This document shows positions 45,235-55,400 of a DNA stretch of 64,000 nucleotides, piece after piece. Positions within the stretch are counted from its first letter, which is position 1. The number at the start of each line of letters is the position of its first letter. The stretch is from Metellina segmentata (taxonomy: Eukaryota > Arthropoda > Arachnida > Araneae > Tetragnathidae). Where the stretch lies: the NCBI GenBank assembly GCA_947359465.1, contig OX375872.1, positions 14,729,018-14,793,017 of the forward strand. The letters run 5' to 3'. Made by a program: the position numbers and the translations under genes. Under the pieces are notes generated by a model. It ran no database searches and was not told where the DNA came from. It worked only from the letters and a program-made list of their open reading frames with translations.

Positions 45235-45297
45235 TTTAATGGATCTGCACATTTGACCGCACGAAAAGAACTGTCACGGGCCACGCAGTTGCTTGTA
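45235..45297 (+). mobile_element. HINE, 3' end fragment
   Basis: GACCGCACGAAAAGAACTGT, CACGGGCCACGCAGTTGCTT-GTAG resembles the 3' end of the other copies; the 5' part is absent. Confidence 0.55.
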
Positions 45298-45324
45298 GGC
45301 ATTTTTATTTATTTATTGGTAATA

Positions 45325-46220
45325 CACAGTCCAGTCACATTAATGTGACCACCTGTCAAAAGCCAGAATAACCACCTTTGGCAGAGCGGACCGCTGCGAG
45401 ACGTGCAGGAAGAGAGTCAATTAGGTTTCTGAAGGTGTTCACTGGGATGTTGAGCTATGCCGACTCCAGTGCCGTGGCCAGCTGCGCTAGATTACCTCTT
45501 TTCTCCAGCCTGGATCCTTCTGGCAATTGTTGCAGGGTGTTTGCTTTCAGACGTTTCACGAATTATACGCCAACGTCCATCTGTCCGATGGAGCATAAAA
45601 CGTGATTCATCGGGAAAAGCCACCTGTCGCCACTCTGTGGGCGTCCAGTTGTGTACTGGCGTGCAAATTCCAGCCTTCGTCGCCGATGAACAGCAGTCAG
45701 CATAGGTGCATTAACCAGGCGTCTGCTGCGGAGGTCCATGCGCAGCAACGTTCGCTCAACCGTTGTTGAGGATACACTCTTGGTAGCCCCTTGGTTCATC
45801 TGGGCGGTCAGTTGCTCAACAGTTGCACGTCTATTCGCCCGAACGCATCTCCGTAGCATTCGTTCGCCTCTGTCATCTATAGCCCGTGGTGCACCACATG
45901 TGCCACGCCGCTGATTTTGGATAGTGCCATTTTGCCATGCACGGTATACTTTTACCACGGCGGCACGCGAACAGTTCACAGAATTAGCCGTTTCCGAAAT
46001 GCTTCCACCCTTGGCCCGAAAGCCAATAATCATGCCCTTTTGGACGTCGGATAAATCGCTACGTTTCTGCATTACGCCAACGATTGAAATGCTTTCCGAT
46101 GCCCTAGGACATCCTTTATATACACTCCACTGCAATGCGCTGCCACCTGCCTTTTGTGATTGGTTATTTCACGTTGACGTCGAAAGTAGGTGGTGGTCAC
46201 ATTAATGTGACTGAACTGTG
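45325..46220 (-). mobile_element. Internally deleted Tc1 with perfect TA duplication
   Basis: Inverted ends CACAGT-CAGTCACATTAATG, TGACCACC at 45325-45352 and 46193-46220 (one mismatch) with TA on each side (45323-45324, 46221-46222). 896 bp, about 400 bp shorter than a normal Tc1; the central catalytic part of the transposase is missing. Confidence 0.92.
45356..46072 (-). pseudogene. Tc1 transposase lacking its catalytic centre
   Basis: Starts MQKRSDLSDVQKGMIIGFRA, KGGSISETANSVNCSRAAVV (HTH), GAPRAIDDRGERMLRRCVRA, TVEQLTAQMNQ, RSRRLVNAPMLTAVHRRRRL. The first catalytic region survives in a shifted frame (PDESRFMLHRTDGRW) and then jumps directly to the C-terminal end (LAQLATALESA, LNIPVNTFRNLIDSLPARLA, KGGYSGF). 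The second Asp and the Glu are deleted. Confidence 0.9.
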
Positions 46221-46369
46221 TATATTGACTTTTTATAGATCTGAAGCTAGTAAAACTTATCGGTCACCCCGCTGTGTGTTTTCTTATGACGAGGAGTGCA
46301 TTATTGTTAGTAGCCCACGGGCGCCAAATATCTTCGGACGGCCCTAACTTCACATGAAAATTTCCTTAA

Positions 46370-47435
46370 CTCTTTAGGATTAAGTGGGTTAAAAACTGTC
46401 CCAACTTTAGCTTAGCTTTTTATGCATGGTGGGATATATTTTAACCCACCACGAAAAGTTGAAGTTACTCATAGTCATACAGTTTAATATTTTATTTAAA
46501 GTATTTCATTCAGTTGGCAATGTTATGCACAACGGTAAATGCATAAATTAGTGAAAACAAAAATTGATACAAATCAAAAACGCTTTAGTAAGTTGTTGAC
46601 ACTGTTATGATTAAGTTTGGCGAATTATGTAATGCAGTGTGAATTTTAGTCTTTCATAACGGTGTGTTATTTCTTTTCTTAAAATGTATTATGAGTGAAT
46701 AAATTGTTTTAGAATAAAATAAAACATGTTATTTGGAATCTGAATAAGTGATGGGATTGTATGTATCCCACCATGCAAGTTATTAAAAATAATAATATAA
46801 ATAATTATTTTTAATTTATAAACATATAAATGTATTATGTACCGACGTAGTAAAAAATGGTGGCATCCCAAACTATTCTATTTTTTGGATGCAGCTGTTG
46901 TTAATTCATTCATGGTTTATAAACAATTGGACCAAAACATGGAGCTGAAACATTTCAAAGGTCAGTGCGCTGCAGGGTTTGTTGCCCAGACTTTAATTGA
47001 TAAAATGCACTATCAGCATCTGAACTTCCATTGTAGATAAAAAATCTAAACCCACTGTTTCATGGGAAATACGAGGTAAAGACTCGGAAACATCTACCAA
47101 AACGTACTACTCGGAGAAGATGAGCGTTCTGTAGCACGATAAAAAAGAAGTTCGCACTACCTGGTGTTGTACTGTCTGCAAAATTCCATTTTGTTTTGGA
47201 AAAAAAAAGTTGTGTTTCAATGACTTTCATTTGGAACGTTAGTTGCATGGTGGGATTATGTATGTCCCACTCTGTAATAAAGGACTTATTAAAATGTTGT
47301 TATTATTATTATTATTTCGACTAATGTTTTATGTTAAATAATTGAAATGAATGTTTTTTTTTTCCACTTTTTTATTAAAAAAAAATTATGTGCAACTAGG
47401 GTTTTTATTTTCTTTAAATCGTGTGCCTCAAAGGG
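46370..47435 (+). mobile_element. piggyBac element with TTAA target sites, internally deleted
   Basis: TTAA at 46366-46369 and 47436-47439; ends CTCTTTAGGATTAAG and (complement) CCCTTTGAGGCACAC are related. The short form (1066 bp) keeps only the transposase C-terminus. Confidence 0.75.
46837..47250 (+). pseudogene. piggyBac transposase C-terminal fragment (PGBD-like)
   Basis: MYRRSKKWWHPKLFYFLDAA, VVNSFMVYKQLDQNMELKHF is the end of the piggyBac catalytic domain (K-KWW and the N-F--YK helix). After a stop the Cys-rich tail follows (TWCCTVCKIPFCFGKKKLCF-NDFH), the C-terminal zinc-binding domain used for DNA contact. The catalytic Asp residues and the N-terminus are absent. Confidence 0.8.
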
Positions 47436-47439
47436 TTAA

Positions 47440-48055
47440 CTTAGAATCTCCTGAATAAAATCTTGGTTGCGCTACTGAGTTTCTCATGTCAAAAAATTCG
47501 AGACTTTTCAAACTAGAAACTTTGTTGAGCAAATTCAATTCACTTGGCTTCCGCTTTAAAACACTTAAATATTGTTACAAAAATAATGGTATCACCTGAA
47601 GTTGCAAAATGCAATTCCTTGCGATCCGAAAACAACTTTCTCATTACGAGAGAAATGTGTAGGCGCCATCTAGTGACTGGAAACAAGTTTAAATGGTGTT
47701 TGTTCAAAGCTGATGTTTCTTAGAAATGTAATTTGACGCTTCTTAAGTACACGGAGCTGCGAATAAACTAAACTTGTTTAAAAAATGGTGTTTGATAAAA
47801 TGTAAATTTTTCCATCTTTGTGTTGCAATGTTTTTTTATATAACTTGAATTACTGTTTTTCTGTTAACTTCTAAAGTGGCGTGATTGCCGAGAACTGACC
47901 CTGGGTTTCAATACTTTAAGCTATGCCCCGATCTAATTTTCACTCATGTTACATTATGACCGAAGAGACAAACCAAATTACAGAAATGATGGAAGTTCTG
48001 TGTTTTCCACGTATTGGGCCAATGACAAACGGGGTGACTTGGGAAGCACGATCTA
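47440..48055. other. Stretch without recognised features
   Basis: No coding or repeat signal identified. It may contain promoter or 5' UTR exons of GLCE, which I cannot place by eye. Confidence 0.35.
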
Positions 48056-48475
48056 GGTTACGTTACTTCTTTTCCATAAACCTCCTACATAAACTGCGGG
48101 ACTGTACAGATAGTAAATACACTTGTCCCGTGTACCTTAAGTACATATTCAAAACCGTTATTTAGTCAGGTAATTAAATTGAACACTTTCTTCTGTTCTT
48201 TTTCCAGTCATTCTCTGATAAGGGTAAGGATCAACCTCAAACTACTGTTGCGCTCTTTTACCGTAGTTGTTACTTTATCCACGGTTTTCTACATAAAATG
48301 CGAGACTGCATTCACCGATACATGTTCAAAACCGTAATCTAGTTAGATATAGTTGTACTTGAACTTCCTTTTGATCTCTGCACTGATTATCCGATGAGAG
48401 TACAAATAAGTCTAACTACTGTTGCTCCTAGTTACTTTATCCACTCCACAGTTTCCTTCATAAACTGTAACTGCT
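48056..48475 (+). repeat. Three decayed tandem copies of the start of the first GLCE coding exon
   Basis: Copy at 48143-48310 aligns to 48786-48965: TTCAAAACCGTTATTTAGTC, TTGAACA-TTC, TGTTCTTTTTCCAG (splice acceptor), then ATAAGGGTAAGGATCAACCT where the gene has ATGAGGGTACGGATCAGCCT. Its frame stays open: [30 protein letters not shown]. Copy at 48327-48475 keeps an ATG (MRVQISL) but then shifts frame. A weaker piece at 48056-48110 matches the end of the unit (CTACATAAACTGCGGGACTG). The unit is about 180 bp. Presumably non-functional or alternative first exons. Confidence 0.8.
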
Positions 48476-48539
48476 CTTGTCACTTTTCCTGTGTACCTTA
48501 GCCCTCAGGAACACATTTTTAGCAGACAACACGATCCCT

Positions 48540-48775
48540 AAGTATCCGAGTGATCTTTCCTACCTTTCATTTTTACCCTTTTTGCTGGTGCATTCCTCCC
48601 TGGATGTATTTCTCTCTTCTGTGTCTGATGAAACTTTATTGTGTCTATTACTTGATATTGTATGCCTTGTGTCTGACGCCAGCATGGCCAAATATGGTCT
48701 TATTTTTGCTTTTTCTTCCTACTTCGTTGTACTGGGCGCAGCGTGGCCAAATATTGCCCAGAAAACAAGCCATCC
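48540..48775 (+). repeat. SINE-like family B, long copy
   Basis: Carries the upstream part of the family (CCGAGTGATCTTTCCTACCT, TTCATTTTTACCC, TCTCTCTTCTGTGTCTGATG, AAACTTTATTGTGTCTATTA) and two core modules (GCCAGCATGGCCAAATATGG and GGGCGCAGCGTGGCCAAATA). It separates the decayed exon copies from the real exon. Confidence 0.6.
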
Positions 48776-48854
48776 GTGACTTAATTGCATGTTCACAACC
48801 GTAATTTAGTTAGAAGTGATTTAAATTGAACAGTTCCTTTTGTTCTTTTTGCAG

Positions 48855-49411
48855 TGATTCTCCGATGAGGGTACGGATCAGCCTCAAACTACTGTTGCTC
48901 CTTTTTACCGTAGTTGTTACTTTATCCACGGTTTCCTACTACATAAACTGCGGGACAGTGATCAGTGCCTCCGAGAAGCAGTGGCACATCACCGAGCCTT
49001 GTAAGCAACCCGACTTGCTTGCGAAGAAGTCGGAACTCGCCAGCGCTGATTTATTTCGCTTGGAAGACAATGAAGTTGATGATGACCTGCCTGATGGCGG
49101 ACAGCACGTGAATCTGCGAAGTGAGTTACGAGCCTTGGAGGAGATCGAGTGCTCAATCAATGATGAATACTCTGTCTCGTGCAGGCAGGATAATGGGGAG
49201 GTCTATGTGCCCTTCTCGTTTCTGCGCAAGTATTTCGAGGTGTATGGGAAGATAGTGAAGCATGGTGGAGTTGATAAGCTGGATTGGCAGCACAGCTACT
49301 CCAAAGTGTACTTCCCCAAGCAGAAATATGATCCCAGCAAAGTGTTTCTGTGGTTTGAGAACTACAATGTGGAAGTGAGGGATCGAGTCAAGTGCATCAG
49401 TGGGAGTGAAG
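48855..49411 (+). CDS. GLCE: GLCE coding exon 1
   Basis: Acceptor TTTTTGCAG at 48854, ten bases of 5' UTR, ATG at 48865, donor GAAG-GTAAGC after 49411. Encodes the cytosolic start, membrane anchor, stem and the beginning of the luminal domain ([40 protein letters not shown]). Open reading continues into the intron to 49530, but the family sequence switches exactly at the donor. Confidence 0.92.
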
Positions 49412-52400
49412 GTAAGCTTTTGTCTCTGAATATCGTGAACCTTTTTAACTGGTTTTTGGAATTTTCAGCAGAACGTATGAAGCACGATGCTGTTTTGTCT
49501 ACCAGAAAGTACTTCATGGTGGAGAGGTAAAACAACAAAATTGTAAGCTAATTTTTGTAATGGTGGTTAAGTTCGCCCACAGTGTTCCTCCAGAATCACA
49601 GCGCCAAAGACCGTGTATACGGGAGCTGGAGCAGGTTAAATTTGTCGTGGTCTCAAATATCCTCACGTTGGCGTGGTGTGGAAGTTTGGAGAGGTAGGGG
49701 TTCCAGCTCAGGTGTTGTCCTTGAATCTTTCCCTTGGGGATTAATCCCGGATCGTCGCTATTAGCCCGTTGTGTTGATCCAATGCGACGTTAATTAATTG
49801 CCATTATCATAATTATAGCACTTGCTGGTTGGTTGTGGGTTTTGTGACTCAAGGGCCATATTTGACGAAGCTGCGCCAAACAGAAGACAGACAATGTCAA
49901 GTAATTGTGGAAAGAAAGGATGGAGAGTAGAAAGTATAGATAGATAGCTTGGACACCCACTGGCTGAATTCGATAAATGTTACCATTAGTTGATTGATTA
50001 CCAACTGCGTGAGAATGTGTGCTGTATTTTTGATCACGGTTGTACGGGCATATACGTGCTCATGCAATAGATGATTGCGATCTTTGACTGTCCTGTGTTG
50101 TCTTATGCAGCCAACTGTGAATCGCTGTGAAGTAAAGACTGAGTAGCAACGAAGAGTGAAGCCGTGATAGATATAGGAGCAGTGTGTGCTATCAGATGGC
50201 TACAAACAGTTGTTGGAAGTGATTAGCATCTCAACGGCAATTCAAATGTTCGCTTGAATTATCCATCAAAGTGATGACCGACAGTTGCGAGCTCCATCTG
50301 ATATTAGTCAGAAGCGCCATCTGACTTGTTTTTTAAGTGCTCATGTTCACATCACGTCCGGATCACCAGTGTGAAAGATAGTGCAACTGTATTTACCAAA
50401 AAGTATTTTATAGTGGAAATAGTTTACACTGTTTAAAAAACCTACAATATTGCAAGTAAATTTTTTTAATGGTGGCTAAGAGTTCACCACAAGTTACTAT
50501 TTTTTTAACCAACGATTTTAATAACCAAGGCTCGCGTGATTTTCTTTCGAATCGGAAATTAACGCTACACTACCTTTTGACTGATCTCACAAGTCCGTAA
50601 GCATTCGGCGAAACCTCTACAAAACTACTCTCATTGGTGCCAAAGTACTGCCAAGAATAGACTCTGCGCCACAAAATTCTTGAAATAATAGAATTTCTCA
50701 GCTCTAACATTGATTTTATCTGTGAGCTGAGAAGTCGACAGTTCTTAAAATAACCGAGCTTTTGTTACGAAATTACAGTCCAAAATCCGGAATCCTCCGG
50801 ACCTTAGTCATTTCAGATAATTTGCATTTTTTTTGTCCAAAAAAAAACTTAATCTAAACCCCCACGCGAGTTTTGCGTTTGCAATAGTAAAATAGCAGAT
50901 ATACATTGACAAGCCAAAACATTATGACCATTCCCACATTTTTCAATGAACTCGTCTGGATGACGTGGAGAGCACGTGATTAAGTGAGAATGGTATTTAA
51001 CTGCTGATGGAGAAGGTAAGCAATTATTCTTGCACTTACTTTTGCGAGTGATGGGAAAGGCTGCTGATCTAACCGAATTTGATAGAGTGCAGATCGTAAT
51101 GGCCCGAAGACTCGGAACGAGTATCACCGAAACTGCACGACTGATCGGTTGTTCACGATCAGCCATTGTTAGTATTCATGCAAAGTGGATAAATGACGGT
51201 GACACATGCAGTTGACGCCAAGGTGTTGGTCGTCCACGCGTCATTAAAGAAAAAGGACGTTTAAGACTGTCCCGCTTGGTAAAGCAAAATCGGCGCGACA
51301 CAGTGGCTCAGCTGACAGCCCGATACAATGCAGGTCCAAGCGCAAGTGTTTCGGAACACACAGTTCAGCGAACACTGTTGGATATGGGACTGTGCAGCAG
51401 GCGTCACGCTCGTGTACCTCTTGACCAAGCGTCATCGTCAACTACGCCTACAGTGGGCCCGGGAACATCGAGACTGGACCATGGATGAGTGAAAGAGAGT
51501 TGCCTGGTCAGATGGAATCCCGATTTCTCATTCAACACGTCGATGGTCGTGTCAGGGTACGCCGTCTGCCAAGCGAACAGTTGCTCCCCTCTTGTACAGC
51601 AGGTCAAACACAAGCTGGTGGTGGCTTCATGCTTTGGAGGACGTTCTCATGGGCGACTCTGGGACCCGTAGTTGTGGTAGAACAGACCATGAACGATGCG
51701 AACTATTTGAACATCATTGCGGATCAGTTGCACCGTTACATGGCGTTTGTCTTCCCAACTGGAAAAGGAATCTTCCAGCGGGACAACGCCCCATGTCAAA
51801 AGGCTCGGATTGTGTTGGAGCGGTTCAAGGAGCATACTGATGAATTCCATTTAATGTCCTGGCCACCTAACTCGCCGTATCTTAATACGATAGAGCATAT
51901 TTGGGGTGTCATGGAGTGGCAGCACAGAGCTCAAACACCACCATATCCGAATATCTCGACTTGGCGTGACCACTGCTTAGACATTAGGTACAACCTGCCT
52001 CCAGTCATGTACCAAGAACTTGTGGCATCTATGCCCAGGAGAGTTGCAGCTGTTTTGCAGGTCAAAGGAGGCGCAACTCGTTATTGAGTAGGTGGTCATA
52101 ATGTTTTGGCTCTTCAGTGTATGAATAGGAATAGTTTTTAAAAAAGGAAAAAATCTGTTTAGTGCTATGCAACAAATTTTACTTACAAATCTTCTAATTT
52201 TTCTGTGTAGTATTTACTCTGAACATGTCCGTTATTTTGCGTTGTTTTACCAGTTAGGTCCAGGTTTAGCTCCTTGTTCATTAAAAATTGTCGGAAAGAT
52301 GTAAAAAAAGTGAGAAAAAAAAACCCCGGTTAGCAAAACGTCCGGATTTGGGACTTTGAACAAAACACTACCCTACAATAATGGACCGGACAGCAAGATG

Positions 52401-55400
52401 TGATGTTATAAGGGAAATAATATATGCTTTAATAGGGGGGTGGTCCCCCACGTGCTGCAATTACACTAGCAACCCTTCTGGCCATACTTTCAACAAGGTT
52501 TTGATACACGGCTATGGGTATTTGCGTCCATTCCTGCTGCAAGAATGTCGCCTGCTCAGCTGTAGATTTCGGACGTGGTTCCCTGGTCCGTAAGTGTTGC
52601 TCTAACTCGTCCCACAAATGTTCTATGGGGCTTAGGTCGGGATTGATCAGGTTAGGGAAGACGTTTTACATCCATATATTGATACCACTGCTTGACAGAG
52701 GCTGCAACATGACATGGAGCGTTGTCATTCTGGTAGTAACATTCGTCAATACCTTGAAATTGCCAGAGCTTAGGAAAAACCGGATTGTCCAAAATGTTCA
52801 TGTAGGCGTCGGCGTTCAATTTACCAGGAACAACATGCAAAGGTCCCAGGCCGTACCACGAAAAACATCCCCAAACAAGTAGACGGATTTTATGCAAATC
52901 CGCTTTCGTCCGGTCCAATATTGTAATATTGTAGAGTAGTGTATATTGACATTTTATAGTAGTATTTTAAGACGTTTTGCTGTTATAATTTTTTTTATAT
53001 GTATCCTTGTCCATTGTGTAATGGTTCCCATTTATTGTATATCTCTACTATTATAAAAGGTAATCAAAACAAATAAAAAAAATTGGACTGTCATTGTTTA
53101 GTTCTCTTTTGTAAAATCGGGATCGTTAAAGATAGATTGAAAATTTCAACGGATTTCATATCTGGAAAATTTTACACCAGATAGGTACCTTATACATTTG
53201 ATTTTCTTTTAATAAATAATTTTTCAATTAAATATTTATATTTTCGCAAGAGATTGTGACGTCACGCCGATTGGATCTCTTCGCAATTCGAATTTGGCCG
53301 TATTTGACACTGTGCGTTGCCCGTAACCAAGCTCGCAAACCAACAACATTGGCAACGCCGTTATGGCTGTTATCCAATAAACTGCAAATTACCAGGGGTT
53401 AGCGAGCAGTGGTCACACCTGACCCCACGAAAACAACTCACGGGCAACGCCGTGCTGGCCACGCATAATTTATATTATTATTTCCTCCTCCAAATTTAAT
53501 AATTTATAGAGAACGGCAACAGACAGGTAGTCTGAAGCGGTTCTCAACTCGTATAGTAAACAGACAGAACATGAATAGCGTGAATAGAAATCATTTCCTC
53601 CCAGACATGACTGCTATCCTGGGGAAATTCCAAATCTCTCCTAGTATTTTAAAACTGAAAGAAAGGCTTCACACGGCTTTTTCTAGATTTGCGAAGTATG
53701 TTCCTTAGGAAAAATTTCTGAATGTCAAATATCTCTCCAATCTTGTCCTTAGTACAAGCGGGAATGCGCCTCGAGTAATCACATTCTTTCCGTATTGGTA
53801 TTAGGGATGCGACATCGACAACAAAACATCGATGTTCAAAATTAAAACATCGATGTTGATAATACATCGCCCCAAAACATCGATGTTTTTAAAATTCAGT
53901 GTATTTAAACTTTTTTCCACATTTCGTAAAAGTGGTTTAGCACTTAGTGATGCAACATCGACAGCAAAACATCGATGTAGATAATGCATCGCCCCAAAAC
54001 CGTCGATGTTTTTAAAATTCAGTGTATTTAAGCCTTTTTCCCCATTTCTTAAAACTGGTTTAGCAACTAGTGATGCAACATCGACAGCAAAACATCGATG
54101 TTTTTTATAAAACATCAATGTTTTGAAAACATAGACATCGATGTCGCAACCCTACTTTTCAAATCCTTCCCTTGGCCACTTTGGTCTAAAAGTATGATCA
54201 ATTTTCTGATTATAAAAATTATGCTACTTGGTTATTTTTATAATGGTACTTTTTTCATTTAAAAATAAAACATCGATACCGTAAAAACATTGACAAGTAT
54301 AAACATCGATGTTACAAGAACATAGACTCGAATACATCGATGTTAAAAACATCGACATCGATGTCGTATCCCTAATTGGTATGAGCCCTTCAGAAGAATC
54401 ATAGGGACGTTATAATTTCTTTGAGGACGTATGACTTGTTAATTTTTGTCAAGCTGGCAGACCAGGAGGAATAAGAAACAACAGAAAGCGTGAACATTTT
54501 TGTATGATTGCTATGTATTGTTAAACATGATAAAAAAAAATTATAAACATTAATAATGTGACGTTCGTGAAAACTTTCCTGGAACATCAAATCGAAGGTT
54601 GGCATCTGTTACTACATGAAATTTTCTCAGATGCAGAAGAAGCCTTATTTTTTTTAAACAAATCAAGAATGTTGCGTCTATGTTTAAAGTATGAACAGAG
54701 CATATATTTCATGTCCACTTATATGTTGCAGCTTTTGATGGATGGTGTAGGTTCATGAAGGTTGCTTTAATTATTTACGAGGGCGTTTAAGAATTACTAT
54801 GTTAGACGAACCCTAGCTGTCAATACATGATCTGACCTGAACCAAACGTAATGACATTTTAAACAAAATAGATAAGCGCAGAAGCATGTATGCTTTCTAC
54901 GTGCGTGCTTATGTAAAATTATGTACAGGTATTACTTGAAATAATTCGAACGCTCTTGTCTTCAGTTGAAAACTAAAACGTTAAAATGAAATAAATCTTT
55001 TTATAATTTAAGTAGTTTCATCATCCGTAAAGCCCAGCAGTATTAATCTTATGGCACGCCGGTTGAAAATCGTTGCCATAGAGCAGTGTTTCCCAAACTT
55101 TTGACATATGTGTACCCCTTCTATAATTTTCGTAACGCTGAGTATTCCTCGTCAAAAAAATAGATGTATTTTAATAACAATCAAAATTTATTATTTTTTT
55201 GTGACATACACAATATAATAAGCATAAAATTATTCATAATAAAATATAAATAAAAGTTATATTATAAATAACGTTTATTTGGATCAATGAGAAGGATGAA
55301 ATTGTTTGTGCTGAGATAACAGACCGTCATAATTTGGTTCCCTGGTTGTTCATTTTAATCTGAGATGTGGTTCCACGTCCAATAGTCTGTTCCTTTTTTT

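Larger units (their letters stand above)
49499..50500 (+). repeat. ~90-bp direct repeat in intron 1
   Basis: 49499-49585 recurs at 50396-50500: ACCAGAAAGTACTTCATGGT against ACCAAAAAGTATTTTATAGT, then TTGTAAGCTAATTTTTGTAA against TTGCAAGTAAATTTTTTTAA and TGGTGGTTAAG against TGGTGGCTAAG. Another local duplication close to exon 1. Confidence 0.6.
50776..52362. mobile_element. MITE (CAGTACAAA family), second copy, split by a Tc1
   Basis: 50776-50903 matches 39337-39437 (CAGTCCAAAATCCGGAATCC, TTTGCATTTTTT, TAGCAGATAT) and 52120-52362 matches the rest of that copy (TTTACTCTGAACATGTCCGT, TATTTTGCGTTGTTTTACCA, AGCAAAACGTCCGGATT). Removing 50904-52119 and one TA restores a continuous copy. Its right terminus is truncated at the next Tc1 (52366). 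Confidence 0.88.

Noticed and set aside
48826..48864. Upstream in-frame ATG (MNSSFCSFCSDSP...) as the GLCE start
   Set aside because: It lies in the polypyrimidine tract and splice acceptor (TTCTTTTTGCAG) and adds a non-family sequence; ATG 48865 gives a normal signal anchor.
53802..54374. CRISPR-like array of regularly spaced palindromes
   Set aside because: Spacing is irregular, the genome is eukaryotic, and hAT ends with an 8-bp target duplication explain the structure.
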